64,000 bases of DNA from Candidatus Methanomethylicaceae archaeon (GTDB lineage: Archaea > Thermoproteota > Methanomethylicia > Methanomethylicales > Methanomethylicaceae). Position numbers and translations under genes: made by a program. Shown here piece after piece: positions 34,542 through 43,022 of the stretch. Where the stretch lies: contig JAOAJN010000005.1 in NCBI GenBank assembly GCA_026414165.1, positions 52,935 through 116,934 on the forward strand. Reading direction: 5' to 3'. Positions within the stretch are counted from its first letter, which is position 1. The number at the start of each line of letters is the position of its first letter. The notes under the pieces are model-generated. The model was given only the letters and a program-made list of their open reading frames with translations. It was not told the origin of the DNA and ran no database searches.

Positions 34542-35105
34542 CTATTTCTCCAGCGATTTAGTCAGACGATCCCAACACATAGCACAGTAGTCCTCCCCCT
34601 TAGAATACAGATCCAACGGCGAATTTGAGTAACGCATTACACACCTGGGCTCTTGACAGTGTCCCAGAGACAAGGCGTGCCCTAACTCATGCAAGAGGAC
34701 CTTTCCGAACTGTATGAGGAAGAACTTCTCGCCCATTCCCGCATAGTACTTTATTTCCGGAACGAAATCCCAAAACTTCGGATCGATCCTCGCCGACGAG
34801 ATAAGCCCAACACCGAGGGTTGCGAGCCCGAAGATGTAGTTCGTCCCATGCGTGTATATGTCCACGGAAGTAATTATGATAACTATTCCGCTATTTGCCC
34901 GTTCGCCACCCTCGCGGAGGATATCGTCGGCTAGATACTGCCTACCCTTCGACCCTGATCTGAATCCCTTCTCTCCGAGGCTGATCTTCGCCTCCGAGGC
35001 CTCGACCCCCAAAATCCCGGAAAATCTCCTCTCATAGTGCATTCTGGCAAAATCAAAGATCTCATCTGGGACCTCCTCCGTGCGGATGAGCTTCAGCCTC
35101 TCCAC
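34542..35105 (-). CDS. amzA: Archaemetzincin metalloprotease
   Basis: Zinc metalloprotease of 187 residues. HELGHALSLGHC supplies three zinc-ligand histidines and the catalytic Glu; the later C-x4-C and C-x2-C cysteines (PRCVMRYSNS, DYCAMC) bind the structural zinc that defines archaemetzincins. The GTG start is preferred because GGAGG lies seven bases upstream; a TTG two codons earlier overlaps the NSUN6-like stop but is too close to that site. Physiological substrate unknown. Cotranscribed with the methyltransferase upstream. Confidence 0.93.
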   Translation of the reverse strand: MERLKLIRTEEVPDEIFDFARMHYERRFSGILGVEASEAKISLGEKGFRSGSKGRQYLADDILREGGERANSGIVIIITSVDIYTHGTNYIFGLATLGVGLISSARIDPKFWDFVPEIKYYAGMGEKFFLIQFGKVLLHELGHALSLGHCQEPRCVMRYSNSPLDLYSKGEDYCAMCWDRLTKSLEK

Positions 35106-35107
35106 CC

Positions 35108-36283
35108 TCAACCCTCCTCAGTCTTTGTGAACTTCGCTATGAAGTAGCCTGGCATCTCCAGCAAGTCGGGGCTGAACCTCTGCGCATATCCTAGCCCTGG
35201 CAGAAACCCTCCCTCTCCAACCCTTATGCACTGATCCTCCAAATCCAGCCCCAGCTCTTCCAAAGCGTACATCACTACCTCCTCGTTCTCTTCCAGAGTA
35301 AGCGTACAGGTGGAGTATACTATGGTCCCTCCCCTCTTGGCAATCTTGCTCGCCACCCTCATGAACTGCTTCTGATACTCGGCACACCCCCTCACCTTCA
35401 CATATGTGGCATCCTCATACAGCTTCGGTCTGACACCAAGTGCGGAGCACGGAGGATCAACAATAACCCTGTCCGCCCTCAAAGTCGGAAAGTCCCTGTC
35501 GATGTACCTGGAATCATGGCATACGGGGATCACACTCCTGACCCCGAGACGCTCAGCATCCGTTCTCAGGCTCTCCAACCTCCTCTCCGAATGGTCAAAC
35601 GCGTAAATCTTTCCCTCATCTCCCATCAGCTGGGCTATGTGCAGCGTCTTCCCGCCTGGCGCGGCGCAGACGTCCACAACAGTCTCCCCCCGCTTCGGCT
35701 CGAGAACTCTGGACGCGATCATGGCTGGGATGCTCTGCTCTCTTATGAGCCCCTGCTTGTATAAACTGCACTCCCTGAATGGCGGCAGCCTGTATATTGA
35801 CTCTTTTATCTCAACGGCTAGACCGCGCCTCTTGGCACAATCAGTCTTTGGCGACATTACCGCGATACCTTTTCCAACTAGGTGCCCCTTAGGATCCTCT
35901 ACGCTCACCACATCTCCTAGCCTGTACTTATCAGTCCTGAGAACGCCAGGACCGTAAAGATTGCTCCCCATCATCACACTCTCAGCAGCCCCCTTCCTCG
36001 CCACGACGGTCTTTCCCTCCCTCTCCAAACTGAAAGGTCCCTTCACCTCGACCAAGACCGCCTCCTCCATAATTGGGGATGCTTTACAATCCACGCCCAT
36101 CTCCAGCAGTGCCTTAACCACTTTTTCCACATCCGCTTTTAGAATGTTGACTCTTATTGCATAATCTTTAGGCGCTCTGGAGAGTGCGTTGAGAAGTCTA
36201 TTTGTCCTCTCACCATACGCAGCCACAATCGCTTCTAAGAGCCTCTTCTCATAACCTAGAATGTTTTCTATTTTGGCCTCCAT
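35108..36283 (-). CDS. NSUN6-like RNA cytosine-5 methyltransferase with PUA domain
   Basis: SAM-dependent m5C methyltransferase, 391 residues. Residues about 77-150 form a PUA domain inserted after the N-terminal part (GPGVLRTDKYRLGDVVSVED). SAM motif DVCAAPGGKT (204-213), catalytic cysteines C279 in DPPCSALG and C326 in YSTCTLT. PUA plus two-cysteine chemistry matches human NSUN6 and its archaeal relatives, which modify C72 of certain tRNAs; the tRNA target is inferred. It is divergent from moaE and precedes amzA. Confidence 0.88.
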   Translation of the reverse strand: MEAKIENILGYEKRLLEAIVAAYGERTNRLLNALSRAPKDYAIRVNILKADVEKVVKALLEMGVDCKASPIMEEAVLVEVKGPFSLEREGKTVVARKGAAESVMMGSNLYGPGVLRTDKYRLGDVVSVEDPKGHLVGKGIAVMSPKTDCAKRRGLAVEIKESIYRLPPFRECSLYKQGLIREQSIPAMIASRVLEPKRGETVVDVCAAPGGKTLHIAQLMGDEGKIYAFDHSERRLESLRTDAERLGVRSVIPVCHDSRYIDRDFPTLRADRVIVDPPCSALGVRPKLYEDATYVKVRGCAEYQKQFMRVASKIAKRGGTIVYSTCTLTLEENEEVVMYALEELGLDLEDQCIRVGEGGFLPGLGYAQRFSPDLLEMPGYFIAKFTKTEEG

Positions 36284-36356
36284 TATAGTTTCCCATCAAG
36301 TAAAGAGTACCGATGCAGTTATTTTAACCTCTGGTGAGTATGTTATTGTGATCGTT

Positions 36357-36791
36357 ATGCCGACCGGCATCCTCGCAAGGAAGGAAGATTTTATAGACCT
36401 TTCTTCACTCATCAAAATGGTGAAGGATAACGTTAGGGAAAAGAACTGTGGCGCAATAGTCACTTTCACAGGGATCGTCCGCGGGAAGACCTTGGACGGC
36501 AAAACTGTGGAGAAGCTCGAATACGAAGTCTTTGAGGAGGCGGCTAGGAAGTCGTTGGAGGAGATGTCCAGAGCCCTTTCTCTAATCAGCGGCGTCCTTG
36601 ATGTCGTGATCTGCCACCGGTATGGAACTTTTGCCCCAGGCGACGAAGTTCTCTATGTGGTCTTGGCCACGGAACGTAGCAGTACTGCCTTCGATGTTCT
36701 GAAACTCGCAGTGAACAGGGTGAAGCATGAGATACCCATATGGAAGAAAGAACACACGACTGATGGTAGCTACTGGGTCGAGATAGAGTAA
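36357..36791 (+). CDS. moaE: Molybdopterin synthase large subunit MoaE
   Basis: Catalytic subunit of molybdopterin synthase, which adds sulphur from MoaD to precursor Z. 144 residues with AIVTFTGIVRGKT, LEYEVFEEAARKSL, VICHRYGTFAPGDEVLYVV and the end IPIWKKEHTTDGSYWVE, where the active-site lysines lie. The ATG chosen lacks a ribosome site but lies about 30 bases after TTATTTTAAC, fitting a near-leaderless mRNA; an in-frame extension to 36261 would run into the divergent gene. MoaD and other cofactor genes are not in the window; the cofactor could be for a tungsten or molybdenum enzyme. Confidence 0.92.
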   Translation: MPTGILARKEDFIDLSSLIKMVKDNVREKNCGAIVTFTGIVRGKTLDGKTVEKLEYEVFEEAARKSLEEMSRALSLISGVLDVVICHRYGTFAPGDEVLYVVLATERSSTAFDVLKLAVNRVKHEIPIWKKEHTTDGSYWVEIE

Positions 36792-36885
36792 CAAACCCAA
36801 AATACGCCCTCGCCGAATTTCAACATAAACCTCCTTTTTGAGAACCGTTCATAAAACCATTTATTTCTCGCCCACTATAAATCAA

Positions 36886-38007
36886 ATGAATATTATGGGA
36901 GAATGCCTCATCTGCCACAACAAATCGCCGCTTATATCAAAATCCCTTGGTGTCTGTTTAACCTGCATAAGGAAAAATCCATCAATGGCAATTGAGATAA
37001 CCTCTGAGTCTCACAAATCAACACGCTCAAAGTTTGGTCTGCCACCATCTCCGCCGCGGGACGAGGGGGGCGCTCAGTGTAAAGGCTGTGCGAACAACTG
37101 CAAACTCTGGAATGGAAGTACGGGTTACTGCGGGCTCGTCAAAAACATTGATGGGCGCCTAGTCAGACTCGGGGGAACCCCTGATAGGGGCGTCTTAGAA
37201 TGGTACTACGACCCGCTGCCCACGAACTGCGTCTCTTCATGGTTCTGCCCCGGCTGCACTGGAAGAGGCTATCCTATCTACTCTTACTCGCAAGGACCTG
37301 AGCTTGGCTATTACAACCTTGCTGTATTTTACGGTTCTTGCAGCTTTGACTGTCTCTTCTGCCAGAACTGGCACTACCGATCCCTCTCCGCCAAAGCCTC
37401 GCCGACCATTAGTTCCAAGGATCTCGCTCTCAAGATCAAAGAGAGGAGGGTATCCTGCATCTGCTTCTTCGGCGGTGACCCTTCCACGCAGATGCCCCAC
37501 AGCCTGGAGACATGCCGAATTGCAAGCGAGATCGCAAGAGACTCGGGGAGAATCCTCCGCCTTTGCTGGGAAACCAACGGTCACTTTACTAGAGAGGCTG
37601 CTATGTCTGCATATGAGTACGCCCTGAAAAGCGGTGGGAACATCAAGTTTGACATAAAGGCTTGGGACGAGAGCCTTAACATCGCACTCTGCGGCGTATC
37701 GAACCGCTCCGCACTAGACAACTTCAAGTCCTTGGGCAAATTATACGGGAAGAGACCAGATCCCCCACCCCTTTCAGCAAGCACGTTATTAATCCCAGGA
37801 TACATAGATGCCGAAGAGGTCGAGATGATCGCTGATTTCATAAGTTCGGTAGATCGCACGATCCCATATACGCTGCTCGCGTTCTACGGGTGCTATGCGA
37901 TGGGCGACCTTCCAACAACGAGCAGATCTTTAGCTATAGAATGCAAACAGGCGGCGCTTAAACACCTGGACCACGTCAGTATTGGCAACATCCATCTCCT
38001 CTCTTGA
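36886..38007 (+). CDS. Radical SAM protein, PflA/AmmeMemoRadiSam-like
   Basis: About 373 residues. The 4Fe-4S/SAM motif is C-x3-C-x2-C in YGSCSFDCLFCQNW (C152, C156, C159), preceded by extra cysteine groups: CLIC and CLTC (a small zinc finger at the very start), CKGCANNC with GSTGYCGL, and SSWFCPGC. The GSTGYCG element matches AmmeMemoRadiSam-type proteins. Later FFGGDPSTQMPHSLE and FDIKAW fit the PflA-like barrel. Function unknown; possibly an activase or RNA/protein-modifying enzyme. Start uncertain: ATG at 36886 or three codons on; a TATA-like TTTATTTC lies about 30 bases before, suggesting a leaderless mRNA. Confidence 0.72.
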   Translation: MNIMGECLICHNKSPLISKSLGVCLTCIRKNPSMAIEITSESHKSTRSKFGLPPSPPRDEGGAQCKGCANNCKLWNGSTGYCGLVKNIDGRLVRLGGTPDRGVLEWYYDPLPTNCVSSWFCPGCTGRGYPIYSYSQGPELGYYNLAVFYGSCSFDCLFCQNWHYRSLSAKASPTISSKDLALKIKERRVSCICFFGGDPSTQMPHSLETCRIASEIARDSGRILRLCWETNGHFTREAAMSAYEYALKSGGNIKFDIKAWDESLNIALCGVSNRSALDNFKSLGKLYGKRPDPPPLSASTLLIPGYIDAEEVEMIADFISSVDRTIPYTLLAFYGCYAMGDLPTTSRSLAIECKQAALKHLDHVSIGNIHLLS

Positions 38008-38099
38008 CTCCACCGACTCACACCCCTTTACCCCTCAAAAGCTCTTTCAAAAGCCATCCAACCCTATGGTGCTAGAAATGCTTTGAATTCTGTAATTCG

Positions 38100-38202
38100 T
38101 GGCGCCGGGGAAGGGATTCGAACCCTTGCTCCCCAGAAGGGGAACCGGCTTACCTGTCGGTGGATCTCAAGGCCGGCGCCTTAACCGCTCAGCCACCCCG
38201 GC
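38100..38202 (-). tRNA. tRNA-Ser(UGA) with intron and encoded CCA
   Basis: Acceptor arms GCCGGGG and CCCCGGC pair fully. The anticodon stem is CCGGC/GCCGG, the long variable arm has CCCC/GGGG with loop TTCT, and the T arm is AAGGG-TTCGAAT-CCCTT. The class II shape, discriminator G and anticodon TGA (38167-38169) indicate serine rather than leucine. The 3' CCA is encoded. Fifteen bases between positions 37 and 38 must be spliced out to give a seven-base anticodon loop; without the intron and CCA the tRNA is 85 nt. Confidence 0.93.
38151..38165 (-). other. tRNA-Ser intron (15 nt) at position 37/38
   Basis: Lies directly after the base 3' of the anticodon, the canonical archaeal site cut by the tRNA-splicing endonuclease. 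ACC and GGT in the intron can pair around GACA. The exact edges could shift by one base because an A stands on both sides. Confidence 0.8.
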
Positions 38203-38315
38203 TGTGGGAAGATATGGCATTCCAACTCTAAATCTTTATCCTTATACCTGTATTTTCTTTTTTCTCCGCTCTAATTCTTGGATATTTGTGGTTGAACTCA
38301 TTTCAATGAGCCTAA

Positions 38316-39224
38316 TCATATAGGCATAAACGTGGGGCTGCTATCGGTAGCGACTGGGGCGTTTTTCATCACCGTCCTAAGCTCCCTCGGCAGCGTGAAT
38401 AGCGCCCTATGGATCGCCCCCTCGTAGAACTTCAGGTCGCCGATTCCTCGCTTGACGAGCCTCTCGTCGACCTCATCACCGCTCAAAACTCTTGGGTCTG
38501 GTCCCTTTGTACCATACACGAATCCCCACATAGAATCGTACGCTGGGATCCATGCCTGGTAGCCCCCAGCCCTCCCGAAGACACTCTCAACGGTCCTGTA
38601 TATTGTTGCAAAGCAATATGCGCTATAGTAAACCGAGGTCGCCTGGGTCACAACTATCCCATCTTCGTTTAAAATCCTCTTTATGCCCTCGTAGAACTCC
38701 TTTGTATACAGCAACTGTGCAGGTCCTCCCTCAAGCGGGTCTGTAACATCCACGACTACCACATCGAACCTTGACCGACACCCCTCAACAAACCTTCTCC
38801 CGTCACCCACTACCAGCTCTACCCTTCCATCATCGAAAGCCCCGCGGGAGAGCTCAGGAAGGTACCTCTTAGAACTCTCTACGACCTCGATATCGATGTC
38901 CACCATGACCGTCTCCCTCACCGCAGTGTGCCTGAGCACCTCCCTTAAAGTCCCCCCCTCCCCTCCCCCGATTATCAGGACCTCCTCAGGTCTAGGGTGG
39001 GCGATCATAGCCGGGTGCACAAGCGCCTCGTGATAGAGGTACTCATCCCTCATGGTGGACTGGACCTTCCCATCCAAGATCAGCATCTTCCCGTACTCGC
39101 AACTCTCCACGATATCTATGCTCTGCATCTTGCTCTTCCCGCTGTATATCACGCTCTTTATGCCGTGCATATGCGCACTGTTGGGCGTCTGGTACTCGAT
39201 GAACCACTTCCACCCAAGGCTCAA
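38316..39224 (-). CDS. speE: Spermidine synthase / aminopropyltransferase
   Basis: Transfers aminopropyl from decarboxylated SAM to a polyamine acceptor. 302 residues with YHEALVHPAMIAHP, the cofactor loop GGGEGGTLRE (86-95) and DVTDPLEGGPAQLLYTKEFY. The TTG start shares TTGA with the speD stop and uses GGGGGA upstream. The acceptor (putrescine, agmatine or spermidine) is not determinable. Forms an operon with speD. Confidence 0.93.
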   Translation of the reverse strand: MSLGWKWFIEYQTPNSAHMHGIKSVIYSGKSKMQSIDIVESCEYGKMLILDGKVQSTMRDEYLYHEALVHPAMIAHPRPEEVLIIGGGEGGTLREVLRHTAVRETVMVDIDIEVVESSKRYLPELSRGAFDDGRVELVVGDGRRFVEGCRSRFDVVVVDVTDPLEGGPAQLLYTKEFYEGIKRILNEDGIVVTQATSVYYSAYCFATIYRTVESVFGRAGGYQAWIPAYDSMWGFVYGTKGPDPRVLSGDEVDERLVKRGIGDLKFYEGAIHRALFTLPRELRTVMKNAPVATDSSPTFMPI

Positions 39225-39583
39225 ACTTTATCCCCCATAAATAGCCCTCTCTTTAGCTCCATAACAGTCATGGACTTTGGCTTGAGTACGCCCTCCAGCC
39301 TCCGAAACGCCTTCATTGGATCTGTATTTGTGCTGCAGGTAAAGACGTCCACGGCGGCATATCCGAGCTCGGGCCACGTATGAATAGCTATGTGGGACTC
39401 GGCTATTATCACGACTCCGGTGACGCCCTGGGGGCTGAACTTATGAAAGACCCTGCCCAGCACCTTCATACCCGCTTCCTCCGCCCCCCTCTCCATGGCA
39501 TCCTGTATGCCCTTTAGGTCGTCAAGGCCTTGGGGATCACATCCAAAAAGCTCAAAAACAAAATGCCTCCCCAACTCCCTCAT
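39221..39583 (-). CDS. speD: S-adenosylmethionine decarboxylase proenzyme (or arginine decarboxylase relative)
   Basis: Pyruvoyl enzyme that makes the aminopropyl donor for speE. 120 residues from the ATG with GGGG upstream. Self-cleavage occurs before S63 in AESHIAIHTWPE; H68 and C83 (FTCSTN) are the usual processing and catalytic residues. In some archaea a close relative decarboxylates arginine instead; the speE partner favours SAM. A TTG five codons earlier is less likely. Confidence 0.92.
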   Translation of the reverse strand: MRELGRHFVFELFGCDPQGLDDLKGIQDAMERGAEEAGMKVLGRVFHKFSPQGVTGVVIIAESHIAIHTWPELGYAAVDVFTCSTNTDPMKAFRRLEGVLKPKSMTVMELKRGLFMGDKV

Positions 39584-39622
39584 AAGCCCCGCCCCCAAAA
39601 CCTAATGGTAAAAAAACGTAAT

Positions 39623-39632
39623 CATATAAATA
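39623..39632 (-). promoter_or_regulatory. TATA box of the speD-speE operon
   Basis: Minus-strand TATTTATATG lies 40-50 bases before the speD ATG. The 263-base gap up to the PhoU-like gene is AT-rich, with T runs that may serve as termination for that gene; no gene or RNA is seen in it. Confidence 0.4.
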
Positions 39633-39862
39633 TGTAACTACTCGCCCGTTTTTATCTGCACTGCATTAATTCCGGCAAAATTCTTCTTGTCAGAACTTTT
39701 CTGTCCGAATATTGCCCTCTTGTCAAGACATTTACGCGGCTTTTTATCCTATTTTGCCTTGCAGCTTTTGCCTTTATTTTGATTTTTAATACTCTTTTCT
39801 TTTTATGGCAATTCTACTAAATGGTGAATAACTACCTACCACTGCGGGGCTAATCAAATGAC

Positions 39863-40846
39863 TCAGGCGTTCTCGCCACCAACGAGCTCTGCTATGTCGA
39901 TTCCATGTGCGCCGATCTGGTAAAGATACATGGACACCGAATCAATTATCGCTGAGAGCCTTGGCTGCTTTGCGAGCAGAAGCTCGCTCACTGCCAGGAG
40001 CCTATCTGTAAGCTCTTGGTTCTTCAGTAGGACCTGATCTGCCAACTTCATGTCTCCCTTAAAGAGCGCCTGGGAGGCCTCCTCGTGTATCTTGTAAGCC
40101 GTCCTGCTCAAGCCCAGGAGTGCCTCCATAATATCCGCCTCAATCCCATCCCCGCTCAGCTTCCTGACACTCTTTGCCACAGCCTCTGAGTAATCCGCTA
40201 TAGTCTCTACGTATTTGGCAGCCATCCTCAGATCCAAACACTCGGCCGGTCTTACCCCCAGCTTCTCCGCTATGTTCTGGTTCCTTATTGCCAGCCTGAG
40301 TTGCCTTACTAAGAGAAAGTACAGCCTGTCCACCTCCTCATCCCTCTTGCTCACAGCCTCAGCCAACTCAACATCACCCTTTATGAGCGCCTCCTCGGCT
40401 TCTCTGTGCATGTTTGCAGCCAACGAGTAAGCCCTCCTCAAAGTGCTCCTAACCGGCATGGAGGTCGGCTGGAGGAGGCACTGTACCGTCATACTATTAG
40501 CCTCCTCCTCGACGATCTCTAGCCCTATCAGCTTCCGTATAGCCTCCTTGACCTCGCCCCTTATCGAGGGCGTCATCCTCCTCCCGAGGTCGATCACTAT
40601 GGAATCAACCCCGAGCAAGTACTGCGCCCTTATCTGCCTCTCGATCCCCTCGGGGTCCCTTATCACCACAGTGCTGCCCTTCTCGCCCTCCCCGCCCACC
40701 TCGGCGCTTATCAAGAGCGCCCCTCCCTCCCCCTCTGAAACCCTGATTATAGACCCCGCTTCAAGTCCATTCCTCTTTACCCACTCTTTCGGGAGGGATA
40801 GTAGGAAAGACCCCCCCTTGCTCCTTTGCAGCCTCCTGTATTCCAT
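39863..40846 (-). CDS. AbrB-PhoU regulator
   Basis: 327 residues. The first 50 form an AbrB/SpoVT-type DNA-binding domain (RRLQRSKGGSFLLSLPKEWV, GSIIRVSEGEGGALLI). The rest has two PhoU three-helix units (TLRRAYSLAANMHREAEEAL; DLRMAAKYVETIADYSEAVA; GLSRTAYKIHEEASQALF). Archaeal proteins of this build are thought to control phosphate uptake or other transport. No phosphate transporter is next to it here, so its target is open. Confidence 0.85.
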   Translation of the reverse strand: MEYRRLQRSKGGSFLLSLPKEWVKRNGLEAGSIIRVSEGEGGALLISAEVGGEGEKGSTVVIRDPEGIERQIRAQYLLGVDSIVIDLGRRMTPSIRGEVKEAIRKLIGLEIVEEEANSMTVQCLLQPTSMPVRSTLRRAYSLAANMHREAEEALIKGDVELAEAVSKRDEEVDRLYFLLVRQLRLAIRNQNIAEKLGVRPAECLDLRMAAKYVETIADYSEAVAKSVRKLSGDGIEADIMEALLGLSRTAYKIHEEASQALFKGDMKLADQVLLKNQELTDRLLAVSELLLAKQPRLSAIIDSVSMYLYQIGAHGIDIAELVGGENA

Positions 40847-40992
40847 AAAAGCATCCTCAAATCCAATATCTGCACATTGTCCATTAAGGTTTTCCTGAAA
40901 ATCTCTAGTGCCCTAATCCAAACCATACTCATTCAATATGCGCCCCCTCTGATCCAAATTAATAATAGGTCCCTCCCCCAATTTTCCCACGG

Positions 40993-42465
40993 GTGCCCTC
41001 TTTGGGAGAGTCCTTGAAGGCGGCATACAATGCTCTTTTGAACTCTGGATACCAGCTCTCCCCTGGCGCATTTCAGCTCCTCAAGGAGTCCCAGAACCCC
41101 GAGTCCTTGGTCTCTGCCCTTCTCAGGCAACTCGAGTCCTTGGACAAGAAGCCCTTAATAATAGAACGATCTCACTTGGAGCCACTCCTCGGGAAAGCCC
41201 CTCTTGCCACCATTCCTTCTTCGATCAAACAACCACCGCCCTACTCCCTTCAGGTTATAAGCGGCTCTGAAGGTCAGTACATAGAGGGCACGATCCACGA
41301 CTTCAGGCGGTACTTCATGGACCGATTCAACCGCCTCAAGGATATGCTGAAATCAAGAGCGGACATGAGGGACGCCGTAACCCCCTCCTCCATGCCCGAG
41401 GTTAGCAAACCTACAAAGGTCAAGGTCATAGGAATGGTCTCTTCCAAGAAGGAGTTCAAAAACGGCGGCGCATTGCTCGAACTTGAGGACGATGTAGATA
41501 CCGTAAGGGTCTCATTCAGGGGTGAAGAGCTCAAGAAGAAGGTCTCAAGGGCGATGCTCGACGAGGTGATATGCGTCTTCGGAACCACCTCAAATGGCAA
41601 GACAGTCTTCGCCGAGGACATAGTATGGCCTGACGTGCCGCCCAAGATAAGGTCCCCGAGGACCAAGAATGACGTATACGTGGTCCTAACCTCGGATCTC
41701 CACATAGGTAGCAAGCTCTTCATGAGGCAGCAGTTCGAGTCTTTCCTGAAGTGGCTCCGCGGCGAAGATGTGGGAGCACCACAGAAGGAAATCGCAGACA
41801 AAATCCGTTATCTGATAATAGCAGGGGATGTTGTTGACGGCGTAGGGGTCTACCCAAACCAAGAGGAGGAGCTGCTGATAAAGGATCTGAACAAGCAGTA
41901 CGAGGAGGCGGCCCACTACCTCTCCATGGTCCCAGACAGCATAAAGATCATAATAGTCCCCGGCAATCATGACGCCTCCAGACCCACCCTCCCCTCTCCT
42001 CCGATCTACAGGGACTTCGGCGCCCCCCTCTACTCCCTAAAAAACGTTGTAATGTTGGGCGATCCAGCAGTCGTAAACATCGAGGGAGTGATCTTCCTCC
42101 TCACTCATGGGAAAAGCCTTGATGATGTCATCCCTGCCCTCCCCGACTGCAACTTCAAGGAGCCCCAGAAGGCGATGGTGGAGCTTCTAAAGTCGAGGCA
42201 CTTGGCGCCAATCTACGGGGAGAAGACTTCCTTAGCACCCGAGCCTAGAGACAGTCTGATCATCGACCCAGTTCCTGACATCTTTCACGCCGGGCACGTT
42301 CACGTTTGGGGCATATCCGAATACAGGGGCATCCTCGCCGTAAACTCCGGCACCTGGCAGAAACAGACAAACTACCAGCTTTCAATGGGCATAGATCCCG
42401 CCCCTGGCGTGGTGCCGCTGATAAACCTAGCAAACTTCAAGGTCACTACCCTGAACTTCCTATAG
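40993..42465 (+). CDS. DNA polymerase D small subunit DP1
   Basis: Exonuclease subunit of the archaeal D-family replicative polymerase. 490 residues: N-terminal region, an OB-fold (KVKVIGMVSSKKEFKNGGA), then the calcineurin-like phosphoesterase with all metal motifs: DLHIGS (235-240), AGDVVDGV, PGNHDA (323-328), LTHGKSLDDV and HAGHVHVWG. The intact motifs indicate active 3'-5' proofreading. It starts at GTG. It converges on the DUF99 gene and overlaps it by 20 bases. The large subunit DP2 is not in the window. Confidence 0.95.
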   Translation: MPSLGESLKAAYNALLNSGYQLSPGAFQLLKESQNPESLVSALLRQLESLDKKPLIIERSHLEPLLGKAPLATIPSSIKQPPPYSLQVISGSEGQYIEGTIHDFRRYFMDRFNRLKDMLKSRADMRDAVTPSSMPEVSKPTKVKVIGMVSSKKEFKNGGALLELEDDVDTVRVSFRGEELKKKVSRAMLDEVICVFGTTSNGKTVFAEDIVWPDVPPKIRSPRTKNDVYVVLTSDLHIGSKLFMRQQFESFLKWLRGEDVGAPQKEIADKIRYLIIAGDVVDGVGVYPNQEEELLIKDLNKQYEEAAHYLSMVPDSIKIIIVPGNHDASRPTLPSPPIYRDFGAPLYSLKNVVMLGDPAVVNIEGVIFLLTHGKSLDDVIPALPDCNFKEPQKAMVELLKSRHLAPIYGEKTSLAPEPRDSLIIDPVPDIFHAGHVHVWGISEYRGILAVNSGTWQKQTNYQLSMGIDPAPGVVPLINLANFKVTTLNFL

Positions 42466-43015
42466 CCCTGCTGAGCGACCTAGCCACCATCCTAGCCAGC
42501 CTGAGGGGCTCCGGCAGTTTCCCGAATATGGTCAGCCCCTCAATGATTCTCTTCGCCTCAGCCTCGCCCATCCCCACAACCTCTATAAAGACCCCTTCTC
42601 CCCCTCCAAGTGAGACCTCCTTAATTGGTCCTGCAGCCTCTATTATCTCCAACCTCCTCTTCCAGTCCTTGAAGTGCTTCATGAGTGCCGACCTGACTGC
42701 GTTTACGTCTGGGCGATCCCTTAGGACGAAGACCGTCGGTAACCCAAACTCTTTAAGCACTTCCCTCGCGTCGATCAGGTTGAACCCCGCTATGGGGACG
42801 CTGCCGGCGATCACCACCCCTTCCCTCATTCCCTCTTCCCTGATAGCCTCCTTCAACCTCTCCGTGGCATCGAGCCCGTCGACCTCCACCCACTTCACTA
42901 TCAGGCGCTTAGGTCTTATACCCTCGGCGAAGAGAAAAGCTGCGGGCACCCTTCTATCCACGCCCTTCCGGAAGCTCCCTCCCTCCACCGCCAAAACCCT
43001 CTGCATTATTATCAC
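42446..43015 (-). CDS. DUF99 protein (endonuclease V-like fold)
   Basis: 189 residues. Typical features are RVLAVEGGSFRKG near the start, WVEVDGLDATERLKEAI, VVIAGSVPIAGFNLIDAREV and LPTVFVLRDRPDVNAV. The family is archaeal, distantly related to endonuclease V, with no settled function; the usual GIDDGPF motif is here VEGGSFRKG, so one expected acid is missing. GTG start with GAGG five bases upstream. It lies seven bases after orc1 in the same direction and overlaps the convergent DP1 end. Confidence 0.8.
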   Translation of the reverse strand: MIIMQRVLAVEGGSFRKGVDRRVPAAFLFAEGIRPKRLIVKWVEVDGLDATERLKEAIREEGMREGVVIAGSVPIAGFNLIDAREVLKEFGLPTVFVLRDRPDVNAVRSALMKHFKDWKRRLEIIEAAGPIKEVSLGGGEGVFIEVVGMGEAEAKRIIEGLTIFGKLPEPLRLARMVARSLSRAIGSSG

Positions 43016-43022
43016 GACAACC

